Part shown: piece after piece, positions 1-5,742 of the stretch
How the letters are laid out: each line of letters begins with the position of its first letter
Position numbering within the stretch: position 1 is the stretch's first letter
Assembly: GCA_026400305.1 (NCBI GenBank)
Contig: JAPLPI010000019.1
Span: 1 to 7,903, forward strand
DNA length: 7,903 bases
Reading direction: 5' to 3'
Source of the DNA: Alphaproteobacteria bacterium
Lineage (GTDB): Bacteria > Pseudomonadota > Alphaproteobacteria > Micropepsales > Micropepsaceae
Position numbers and translations under genes: made by a program
Notes under the pieces: generated by a model
Told to the model about the DNA's origin: nothing
The model's input: the letters and a program-made list of their open reading frames with translations, nothing else
Database searches by the model: none

Positions 1-76
1 CGGCGACTTCATCACCGATCAGCGCCGAGAGGCCACGTCCAAGTCCGCGCGGACGATCCTGTGCGGGAGGATTCAT
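1..76 (-). CDS. parB: ParB chromosome-partition protein, N-terminal fragment
   Basis: Only the first 25 codons are in the window; the gene continues past the left edge. The translation begins MNPPAQDRPRGLGRGLSALI, followed by GDEVA. The RGLGRGLSALIGD stretch is the hallmark N-terminal motif of chromosomal ParB/Spo0J proteins, where the basic region contacts ParA and stimulates its ATPase. ParB is the CTP-dependent clamp that loads at parS and spreads to form the partition complex. The ATG at 74-76 overlaps the parA TGA at 73-75 as ATGA, which implies translational coupling of the two partners. Two perfect parS sites lie about 1.4 and 1.9 kb upstream in the same cluster. The DNA-binding and CTPase domains cannot be examined here. 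The call rests on this motif plus position after parA, and is strong despite the short length. Confidence 0.93.
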   Translation of the reverse strand, partial: MNPPAQDRPRGLGRGLSALIGDEVA

Positions 77-879
77 GCTGCGGCCCTGACCCGTTCGCGC
101 TGGATCAATTCGCCCGCCAGCTTGATGTAAGCCTGGCTGCCCGGACAACGCAGGTCATAGACCAGCGCCGGCACGCCATGGCTGGGCGCTTCGGAAATAC
201 GCACGTTTCTGGGGATCACGGTGGTGTAGACTTTCTCGCCCAAGGTGGCACGCACGTCATCGGCCACCTGGTCGCTCAGCTTGTTGCGCTTGTCGAACAT
301 GGTCAGGACGACGCCCTGGATCTCGAGCGTGGGATTTAACTTCTCGCGCACCAGTTCGATGGTCTTCATCAATTGCGAAAGACCTTCCAGCGCAAAGAAC
401 TCGCATTGCAGCGGCACCATCACTGCATCCGCCGCCGCCATCGCATTAAGCGTGAGCAGGGTGAGGGACGGAGGACAATCAATCAGGATATAGGAGAAGG
501 CATTTTCTCCGTGTACGGAATATTCCTCCAGCGCGTCCTTGAGAATGAAGTTGCGCCGGTTCATGTTGGCCAGCTCCAGCTCGGCGCCGGACAGATCCAC
601 CGTCGCCGGCACCAAGGACAGGCCGGGGATGCGGGTGGGCACGATAGCCTCGGCCAGCTTGGCCTGGCCGGTCAGCACCTCATAGGTGGTCAGCTTGCGG
701 TCCTGACGGTGCAGGCCTAGCCCGGTGGAAGCGTTACCCTGGGGGTCGATGTCGATCACCAGGGTCGGCTCGCCCACGGCGGCAAGGGCGGTCCCCAAAT
801 TGATGGCGGTGGTGGTCTTACCGACCCCGCCTTTTTGGTTGGCGACGACCAGGACGCGCGGTTTTTTGGGAAGTGACAT
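73..879 (-). CDS. parA: ParA chromosome-partitioning ATPase
   Basis: A 268-residue ParA/MinD-family ATPase that binds DNA non-specifically as an ATP dimer and positions ParB-parS complexes. The deviant Walker A motif KGGVGKTT is at residues 16-23, with the signature lysine at 16. The Walker A' region IDIDPQGNAS is at 42-51 and the Walker B-type ILIDCPPS at 131-138 (Asp134). There is no N-terminal helix-turn-helix extension, so this is the short chromosomal (type Ib/Soj-like) form, and the length is normal. The ATG at 877-879 is the only Met before the P-loop, so the start is well fixed, although only a weak purine stretch precedes it. The first 62 bp overlap the 3' end of rsmG in another frame, and the stop overlaps the parB start, so parA is probably translated by coupling. 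An extended -10-like element at 906-914, inside rsmG, is a weak candidate for a local promoter. Confidence 0.97.
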   Translation of the reverse strand: MSLPKKPRVLVVANQKGGVGKTTTAINLGTALAAVGEPTLVIDIDPQGNASTGLGLHRQDRKLTTYEVLTGQAKLAEAIVPTRIPGLSLVPATVDLSGAELELANMNRRNFILKDALEEYSVHGENAFSYILIDCPPSLTLLTLNAMAAADAVMVPLQCEFFALEGLSQLMKTIELVREKLNPTLEIQGVVLTMFDKRNKLSDQVADDVRATLGEKVYTTVIPRNVRISEAPSHGVPALVYDLRCPGSQAYIKLAGELIQRERVRAAA

Positions 880-1492
880 GGCGGGGACCCAGCTCTCTCA
901 CGGTTACTATAGCACCCGAAGGATCGGTCTGGCTTGGGACCTGAGAGACCTCGATGTTCCAATATTTAGCGGCTTCCGTCAATTCGGACCCCACATTTTG
1001 TCCTTTAAGGAATAGGCAAACACTGTTCGGACTCATGAACCTGTGGGCATATTCCAGAAGCTGGGGCAGGGGGGCGCAGGCCCGGGCCGTCACCACATCG
1101 AAGGGCCGCGGCGGTAGGTCCTCCATCCGGGCATTTTCTATTGCGACGCGCAGGCCCATGCGGTCGGCGGCGGCCTGCAGGAAGGCGCACTTCTTGGTAG
1201 TGGCTTCGTGAAGGGTCACCGCCAGCTCCGGCCGCATGGCGGCCAGAACCAGCCCCGGAAAACCGGCGCCGGAGCCCAGATCGGCCAACGTCTTTGCGGT
1301 ATCCGAGATGAGGGGAGCCAACTGAGCGCTATCCCAGACATGGCGCTGCCACAGGTCTGGCAGGGTGCTACGGGACACCAGGTTATAGCGCTCGTTCCAG
1401 TCCAGTAGCATGTCGGCATAGGCCTTCAGCTGGGCCAGTGTTTCACGTGAAACACCGGTCTGGGCGGCGAATTCCTCAGGCCCGAACAGCAT
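818..1492 (-). CDS. rsmG: 16S rRNA (guanine-527-N7)-methyltransferase RsmG
   Basis: A 224-residue SAM-dependent methyltransferase (formerly GidB) that makes m7G527 in 16S rRNA in the 530 loop; its loss gives low-level streptomycin resistance in several bacteria. Visible features are the N-terminal WNERYNLVS block (32-40), RHVWDSAQL (50-58), the SAM-binding motif [12 protein letters not shown] (69-80) and the downstream TARACAPL segment. The ATG at 1490-1492 lies inside the end of mnmG (17-bp overlap, different frame), indicating translational coupling. A perfect parS palindrome at 1439-1454 encodes residues 14-18, VSRET. The C-terminal tail, roughly the last 20 residues and rich in Arg, Lys and Pro, is translated from DNA that also encodes the ParA N-terminus through its P-loop. 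That is longer than I would expect for the family, and the tail may be dispensable. Confidence 0.96.
   Translation of the reverse strand: MLFGPEEFAAQTGVSRETLAQLKAYADMLLDWNERYNLVSRSTLPDLWQRHVWDSAQLAPLISDTAKTLADLGSGAGFPGLVLAAMRPELAVTLHEATTKKCAFLQAAADRMGLRVAIENARMEDLPPRPFDVVTARACAPLPQLLEYAHRFMSPNSVCLFLKGQNVGSELTEAAKYWNIEVSQVPSQTDPSGAIVTVRELGPRHVTSQKTARPGRRQPKRRGR
1439..1454. other. parS: parS centromere site 1 (within rsmG)
   Basis: TGTTTCACGTGAAACA is a perfect 16-bp palindrome identical to the conserved bacterial parS consensus bound by the ParB helix-turn-helix. The symmetry extends one base on each side (1438-1455). It lies in the rsmG coding sequence, about 560 bp upstream of the parA start, and encodes VSRET at RsmG residues 14-18. 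An exact match beside parAB makes this very likely functional. Confidence 0.95.
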
Positions 1493-3350
1493 TGCGGCCT
1501 TTCAGGCCCTTCACATGGGCCAGAACCAAGGTGAGCGCAGCGGCCGTGACGCCTTCGATACGGGACGCCTGACCCAAGGTCGCCGGCCTGATAGCTGCTA
1601 GCTTCTGGCGCACTTCGTTGGACAGGCCCACCACAGCGCCATAATCCAGGCCGGCGGGCAGGGCGCGGCCTTCATCTTTTCGGAAGGCGACGATGTCAGC
1701 ATCCTGGCGATCCAGATACCCGGCATATTGGGCGTCTATTTCCAACTGCTCGACAATCAGGGGATCCATGGAACCCAGTTCCGGCCATATCCGGGTCAGG
1801 GCGGGAAAATTCGCCAGACTAAGCAGATCCAGGGCGGTCCGGCGGAGCCCGTCCAGCCGGACGACCAACCCATGCTTGGCGGCTTCATTGGGGGTGAGGT
1901 TCAAAGAACGCATTGTTTCACGTGAAACATCCAGCCGATCCAGCTTGGTAGCAAAGCCGCCAGCCCGCTCCGAACCGACAATCCCGCCGTCCTGACCCAA
2001 TTTGGTCAGGCGCTGATCGGCATTGTCGGATCGGAGGGTCAGACGGTATTCAGCCCTGCTGGTGAACATGCGATAGGGCTCAGAAACGCCCTTCGTCACC
2101 AAGTCGTCCAGCATCACGCCGATATAGGCTTGAGCCCGGTCCAAAATGACGGGCGCAGCCCCGCCGGCGGCCCGGGCAGCATTCCAGCCGGCCATCAGCC
2201 CTTGGGCGGCAGCTTCCTCATACCCGGTGGTGCCGTTGATCTGACCCGCCAGATAAAGGCCGAGCACGGATTTTACCTCCAGTGAAGGCGAAAGCTCGCG
2301 CGGATCCACATAGTCATACTCGATGGCATAGCCCGGTCGCCGCACCACCGCCTTTTCCAGGCCCGGAATGGTGGCAAGCAAGGCCAGCTGCACGTCCTGC
2401 GGCAGGGAAGTAGAAATGCCGTTTGGATAGACCAGGTCGTCACTAAGCCCTTCTGGTTCAAGGAAAATCTGGTGCGACTCTCGGTCGGCGAAGCGGTTGA
2501 CCTTATCCTCGATGGACGGGCAATAGCGCGGACCCGTCGAAGCGATCTGGCCCGAGTACATCGGCGAGCGATGCAGGTTGGCGCGTATGACCGCGTGGGT
2601 CGCCAGGGTGGTGCGGGTGATGCCGCAAGCGATCTGGGGCGTGGTGATCGCAGCTGTCAGGAACGAGAAGGGCAAAGGCGGATCATCGCCCTGCTGCATC
2701 TCCAAACTCGCCCAGTCGATGGTACGACCATCCAGACGCGGCGGCGTACCAGTCTTCAGCCGGCCCATCTGCAAACCGAACCCATAGAGCGTCTTGGACA
2801 AGCCGATCGACGGCGCTTCCGCGCCATCGGCGATCTTCATGCGGCCGGCAGGAATCTTGGTCTCGCCGATATGGATCAGGCCGTTGAGAAATGTGCCGGT
2901 GGTGAGCACGACTTTGCTGCAGGCGATCTCATCGCCATCGGCCGTCAAAATTCCAACGACGCTTTTGTCCTTTAAAATCAGGTCTTCGGCGCTCGCCGCG
3001 CGAATTTCCAGGTTCGGAATATTGCGCAGCATGGCCTGCATGGCTGCGCGGTAAAGTTTACGATCAGCCTGCGCGCGCGGGCCGCGCACCGCCGGACCCT
3101 TGCGCCGGTTGAGCAGGCGAAACTGGATGCCAGCCGCATCCGCGACGCGTCCCATCAAACCGTCCAGCGCATCGATCTCGCGCACCAGATGGCCCTTGCC
3201 AACGCCGCCAATGGCGGGATTGCAGGACATCTCGCCCAAAGTCTCGAGCGTATGGGTCAGCAACAAGGTACGGGCGCCAAAGCGCGCCGATGCCGCGGCT
3301 GCCTCGCAGCCGGCATGTCCTCCGCCAATGACGACGACGTCGTGCTTCAT
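1476..3350 (-). CDS. mnmG: tRNA uridine-34 5-carboxymethylaminomethyl modification enzyme, FAD subunit MnmG
   Basis: MnmG (GidA) is the FAD/NADH-dependent partner of MnmE in forming cmnm5U or nm5U at the wobble base of tRNAs for split codon boxes. From the start chosen here it has 624 residues, a normal length. The dinucleotide-binding motif [10 protein letters not shown] is at 8-17, [19 protein letters not shown] at 42-60, and [10 protein letters not shown] at 88-97. [11 protein letters not shown] is at 273-283; its Cys277 matches in number the catalytic cysteine known in E. coli. The C-terminal helical domain that binds MnmE and tRNA is present. The frame is open upstream to an ATG at 3410 and another at 3380. 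I chose 3350 because homologues begin a few residues before the GGGHAG motif, while the extra 20 residues ([10 protein letters not shown]...) look like translated leader. A hairpin abuts this start. A second parS site encodes residues 475-479. Confidence 0.96.
   Translation of the reverse strand: MKHDVVVIGGGHAGCEAAAASARFGARTLLLTHTLETLGEMSCNPAIGGVGKGHLVREIDALDGLMGRVADAAGIQFRLLNRRKGPAVRGPRAQADRKLYRAAMQAMLRNIPNLEIRAASAEDLILKDKSVVGILTADGDEIACSKVVLTTGTFLNGLIHIGETKIPAGRMKIADGAEAPSIGLSKTLYGFGLQMGRLKTGTPPRLDGRTIDWASLEMQQGDDPPLPFSFLTAAITTPQIACGITRTTLATHAVIRANLHRSPMYSGQIASTGPRYCPSIEDKVNRFADRESHQIFLEPEGLSDDLVYPNGISTSLPQDVQLALLATIPGLEKAVVRRPGYAIEYDYVDPRELSPSLEVKSVLGLYLAGQINGTTGYEEAAAQGLMAGWNAARAAGGAAPVILDRAQAYIGVMLDDLVTKGVSEPYRMFTSRAEYRLTLRSDNADQRLTKLGQDGGIVGSERAGGFATKLDRLDVSRETMRSLNLTPNEAAKHGLVVRLDGLRRTALDLLSLANFPALTRIWPELGSMDPLIVEQLEIDAQYAGYLDRQDADIVAFRKDEGRALPAGLDYGAVVGLSNEVRQKLAAIRPATLGQASRIEGVTAAALTLVLAHVKGLKGRNAVRA
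1914..1929. other. parS: parS centromere site 2 (within mnmG)
   Basis: This is a second exact copy of the palindrome TGTTTCACGTGAAACA, 475 bp from the first and inside the mnmG reading frame. It encodes VSRET at MnmG residues 475-479. Flanking bases 1913 and 1930 do not continue the symmetry, so the palindrome is exactly 16 bp. Paired sites close to parAB are typical for origin-proximal alphaproteobacterial chromosomes. Confidence 0.95.
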
Positions 3351-3351
3351 C

Positions 3352-3372
3352 GGCGGCTCAATACGCGCCGCC
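3352..3372 (-). promoter_or_regulatory. Hairpin immediately 5' of the mnmG start codon
   Basis: On the minus strand GGCGGC (3372-3367) and GCCGCC (3357-3352) form a perfect 6-bp GC-only stem around a 9-nt loop. It ends one base before the mnmG ATG at 3350. No good Shine-Dalgarno sequence is visible there. The structure could damp initiation at 3350 or be incidental in GC-rich DNA. It lacks a U tract, so it is not a standard intrinsic terminator. Its existence is certain from the sequence, but a function is speculative. Confidence 0.35.
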
Positions 3373-3394
3373 AAATCCATCCACAAGAGCTGTG

Positions 3395-4008
3395 TTAGCG
3401 GAGGCGGCACACCATCAACTGACGACCGAAATGGCTGAGCTTCATGACATGGGCCCCGGCGCTGCGGTGCAAGATGGTCACCGTGTAGCGGGACGCTGCG
3501 TCCCGAATGACGACCGGCTCACCCGATGTCTGCCGCCATGGAACTGGCTGGTGTCCAGGTTCACGGTCATAAAGCCGCCCTCCAGGTCATAGTTGACAAG
3601 GCGTGCGATGATTTTATCAAAGGCGTCACCATCGATGGGTCCCAGTTCTGTCTGTCAACCGCCATCAGCGACGCTCTCAATACCGAACTGCGCCACTGTC
3701 CTCTGCGGCGCGCTTCTGAGCGTGCTGCCGAAGATGCAGGAGAGAAAGCCCTTGCGCGCCCGCCGCACGTGCGCGGGCGCGGCAATCATAGGCGCAGCGC
3801 TTGCCGTTTGCGGTAAAGGGGTTTGCGGCGCGGGCGTATTCAGCGCGCCGGGAACGTGCACCGCGGCAGTAACGTAACGGGCCAGGCGCTGCGCCTTGTC
3901 GCTGGAGCCCGAACAGCGCAGCATTGCCGACAGTGCCTCGTCGCGGGAAGCGGCGCTGGCCGCCGTCGCAGCCAACAAAACCAGTCATGCAAAACAAAGC
4001 TTCTTCAT
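3395..4008 (-). pseudogene. Degenerate gene for a small secreted alphaproteobacterial protein
   Basis: The gene starts with an ATG at 4006-4008, six bases after the mnmE stop and behind a good ribosome-binding stretch (GGGAAGTGAG) inside the end of mnmE. It reads MKKLCFA, then TGA (3985-3987), then LVLLAATAASA, which is a signal peptide with a stop at codon 8. The frame continues SRDEALSAMLRCSG...AQRLARYV, a low-complexity Pro/Ala linker and VAQFGIES, then a second TGA at 3655-3657 (codon 118). It resumes as QTELGPIDGDAFDKIIARL and GGFMTVNLDTSQ. A 2-base register shift near 3539-3543 moves the frame to [10 protein letters not shown], then YTVTI and [16 protein letters not shown], ending with TAA at 3395-3397. 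The parts together resemble a family of exported proteins with an LACYD motif and a C-terminal domain of the form NGQVW-Q...NTVTI...GSY; this resemblance is from memory. The LACYD motif is changed to LARYV, which fits loss of constraint. Function unknown. Misassembly or sequencing error is possible but would need three events. Confidence 0.82.
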
Positions 4009-4014
4009 CACAGC

Positions 4015-5313
4015 TCACTTCCCAATGCAGAAATCACGAAACACAAAATCCAGAAGTTCTTCCACATCCACGCGTCCGGCGATGCGCCCAATGGCGCGCA
4101 TCGCCAGCCGCAGATCTTCGGCCAGCAGTTCGGGTTGATCGACGGGTGCATTCTGTCCGTGTAGCAAATGTGCGAGTGCCTCGGTCAGAGCGTGGCGGTG
4201 ACGCGGACGGGTCAGCAGCGGGGCATCGTCGCAGTTTTCCAGCTTTTGCTGCACTTTTTGCTGCAACAATTGCTGCAGCATAGAAAGTCCCTCGCCCGTC
4301 TTCAGCGAGATAGAAATCCCCTCGCGCCCGGCGCCCAGATCGGACTTGTTACACACCACGAGGTCCGGCTGCGGCAGATCGGCCGGCAATCCCGCGCGCG
4401 GATCGGCAAGGCTACCATCCAGCAAGAGCAGAATCATGCCGCCAGCCGCATGAGACAGAGCGCGGCGCACGCCTGCGGCCTCGATCGCATCTCGCGTCTC
4501 ACGCACCCCTGCAGTATCGGCGACCTGCAGCAAATAGCCGCCCAAATTAAGCCGGGCCTCGACCACGTCGCGGGTGGTCCCCGGCGTGTCCGAGACAATG
4601 GCCACGTCGCGTCGTGCCAGGGCGTTGAGCAGGGAGGACTTGCCGGCATTGGGCGGGCCCAGGATGGTCAAGCGAAGGCCCTCGCGCAGGCTCTCGCCCC
4701 GGCCCGCATCATCCATATGTCTTTGTATTTGCTCAGATATTTCCTGCGCAGCGGCACGGGCGGCGGAAAGTTCCGTATCGCCCACGCCATCATCGGAAAA
4801 ATCAATCGTCGCCTCGGCCCGGCCCAGCGCCACGATCAGGGCCGCGCGCCAGGCCTCATACAAATCGGACAGCACGCCATCGTGCTGGCGCAGCGCCTGC
4901 CGCAGCTGGGCCGGGGTTTCGGCATCCACCAGGTCGGCGATGGCTTCGGCCTGGGTCAAGTCCAATTTGCCGTTCTCCACCGCCCGGCGGCTGAATTCGC
5001 CGGGCTCGGCCGGGCGCGCGCCCAGCGTCAAAAGCGCGGAAAACAGGGCCTCGCGCACCGCTCGCCCGCCATGGACATGGAATTCGGCTACATCCTCGCC
5101 GGTGAAGCTGTGCGGGGCGGCGAACCACAGCAGCAGGGCATGGTCGATCTCAGCGCCGCCATGCACCAGCCGCCGAAGCACCGCCTGGCGCGGTGGGGGC
5201 AGGGGGCCGCCCAGCACACAGGCCATTGCCCTAGCATCCGGGCCAGACAGCCGCACCATCGCTACCCCGGCGCGGCCCGGCGCGCTGGCCAGGGCGAAGA
5301 TCGTGGAATTCAT
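4015..5313 (-). CDS. mnmE: tRNA uridine-34 modification GTPase MnmE
   Basis: MnmE (TrmE) is the GTPase that works with MnmG, using a formyl-tetrahydrofolate-type one-carbon donor, to modify tRNA wobble uridines. The 432 residues show the folate-binding N-terminal domain (MNSTIFALASAPGRAGVAMV...), the helical domain and an inserted G domain. The G1 motif GPPNAGKS is at 219-226, the switch region SDTPGTTRD at 241-249, G3 DTAG at 266-269, and G4 NKSD at 322-325. The C-terminus is FCIGK (428-432), with the conserved catalytic cysteine. The frame is open 17 codons further upstream, but those overlap the preceding gene, and homologues start at MN(S)TI, so ATG 5311-5313 is chosen. It begins 8 bp after the DUF6489-like stop. 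A 12-bp tandem repeat near the end of the G domain encodes QQLL-QQKV-QQKL. Confidence 0.97.
   Translation of the reverse strand: MNSTIFALASAPGRAGVAMVRLSGPDARAMACVLGGPLPPPRQAVLRRLVHGGAEIDHALLLWFAAPHSFTGEDVAEFHVHGGRAVREALFSALLTLGARPAEPGEFSRRAVENGKLDLTQAEAIADLVDAETPAQLRQALRQHDGVLSDLYEAWRAALIVALGRAEATIDFSDDGVGDTELSAARAAAQEISEQIQRHMDDAGRGESLREGLRLTILGPPNAGKSSLLNALARRDVAIVSDTPGTTRDVVEARLNLGGYLLQVADTAGVRETRDAIEAAGVRRALSHAAGGMILLLLDGSLADPRAGLPADLPQPDLVVCNKSDLGAGREGISISLKTGEGLSMLQQLLQQKVQQKLENCDDAPLLTRPRHRHALTEALAHLLHGQNAPVDQPELLAEDLRLAMRAIGRIAGRVDVEELLDFVFRDFCIGK
4240..4281 (-). repeat. Imperfect 12-bp tandem repeat inside mnmE
   Basis: The 8-mer TTGCTGCA recurs on the plus strand at 4246, 4258 and 4270, exactly 12 bp apart, with variable 4-bp remainders. 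In MnmE it encodes QQLL, QQKV and QQKL at residues 347-358, after the G5 region and before the C-terminal helical domain. It looks like a small in-frame expansion of a surface helix. It keeps frame, so the protein should remain functional. Confidence 0.75.
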
Positions 5314-5321
5314 CGCAGAGG

Positions 5322-5573
5322 CTATTTGCCGTCCTTTTTGACCATGCCGGCGGCCGAGACCCACATCAGCTTCTGAAATTTCTGGAAGGCCTCAGCCCCG
5401 CCCAGAGGCATCCAGGCCCGCATCATGCCCTCGGGGTCATTAGCGTCGAAGGCCTGTTTCATCCGCGCCTGCATGTCGTCCAGCATCTTCTTCTGCGTGG
5501 GCTCGACGTCGGGCAACCCCATGAATCCGCGGGCCTCCTGCGGGGTCATATCCATCTCAACTGTGACCTTCAT
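5322..5573 (-). CDS. DUF6489-like small protein
   Basis: An 83-residue acidic/basic helical protein that starts MKVTVEMDMTPQEARGFMGL, continues with PDVEPTQKKM, and ends with a helix containing AEAFQKFQKLMW. The layout is a short beta-like start, then TPxEAR and GLPDVEP, then a long helix. It matches my recollection of the alphaproteobacterial DUF6489 family, which is about this size and has no established function. No signal peptide or membrane segment is visible. The frame is open further upstream to 5870, but that part overlaps the divergent gene, and the family begins at MK[VI], so ATG 5571-5573 is chosen; a weak AAAAAAGG stretch lies 6 to 13 bases upstream. It is the first gene of the minus-strand run, 8 bp ahead of mnmE, so it is probably co-transcribed with it. 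Confidence 0.8.
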   Translation of the reverse strand: MKVTVEMDMTPQEARGFMGLPDVEPTQKKMLDDMQARMKQAFDANDPEGMMRAWMPLGGAEAFQKFQKLMWVSAAGMVKKDGK

Positions 5574-5742
5574 GGAGGTACCTTTTTTGAGGGCGGTCCG
5601 ACTATCGTCTAACACCCTTTCCAGGGGTTTGGCGGGGGCACCATTTCGATGTAAGTAACCCCGCCCCAAAAACATCACAGAAGCGGGCCGACGGGAAGCA
5701 TCCTTCCGCGCACCTTGGCCCACATAATTTTGGAATGGAACG
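5574..5742. promoter_or_regulatory. Divergent intergenic region with presumed promoters for both transcription units
   Basis: This 169-bp spacer separates the minus-strand DUF6489-mnmE run from the plus-strand thioredoxin-fold gene, so it should hold two outward promoters. I cannot name a convincing -35/-10 pair on either strand. CATAAT at 5723-5728 is -10-like for the plus strand but lacks a matching -35. Nested inverted repeats are present: GGGCC (5685-5689) with GGCCC (5717-5721), enclosing GGAAG-CATC-CTTCC (5694-5707). Confidence 0.5.

Noticed and set aside
3985..3987. TGA in the signal peptide as a recoded tryptophan or selenocysteine codon
   Set aside because: parA, mnmG and mnmE in this window all end at TGA, so general recoding is excluded, and a second TGA plus a frameshift in the same gene points to decay.
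3567..4018. Two alternative minus-strand frames (3677-4018 and 3567-3785) as intact small genes
   Set aside because: They read the decayed gene out of frame: compositions are Arg/Ala-rich, while the true protein-like pieces lie in the frame starting at 4008 and its shifted continuation.
4168..5376. Long plus-strand open frame (402 codons) opposite mnmE
   Set aside because: It is the antisense shadow of a clearly conserved mnmE gene in GC-rich DNA; the translation shows no recognisable domain.
5602..5624. CCCT-TTCC-AGGG inverted repeat in the divergent spacer as a terminator or operator
   Set aside because: The stem is only four base pairs, has no U tract, and lies upstream of genes on both sides.
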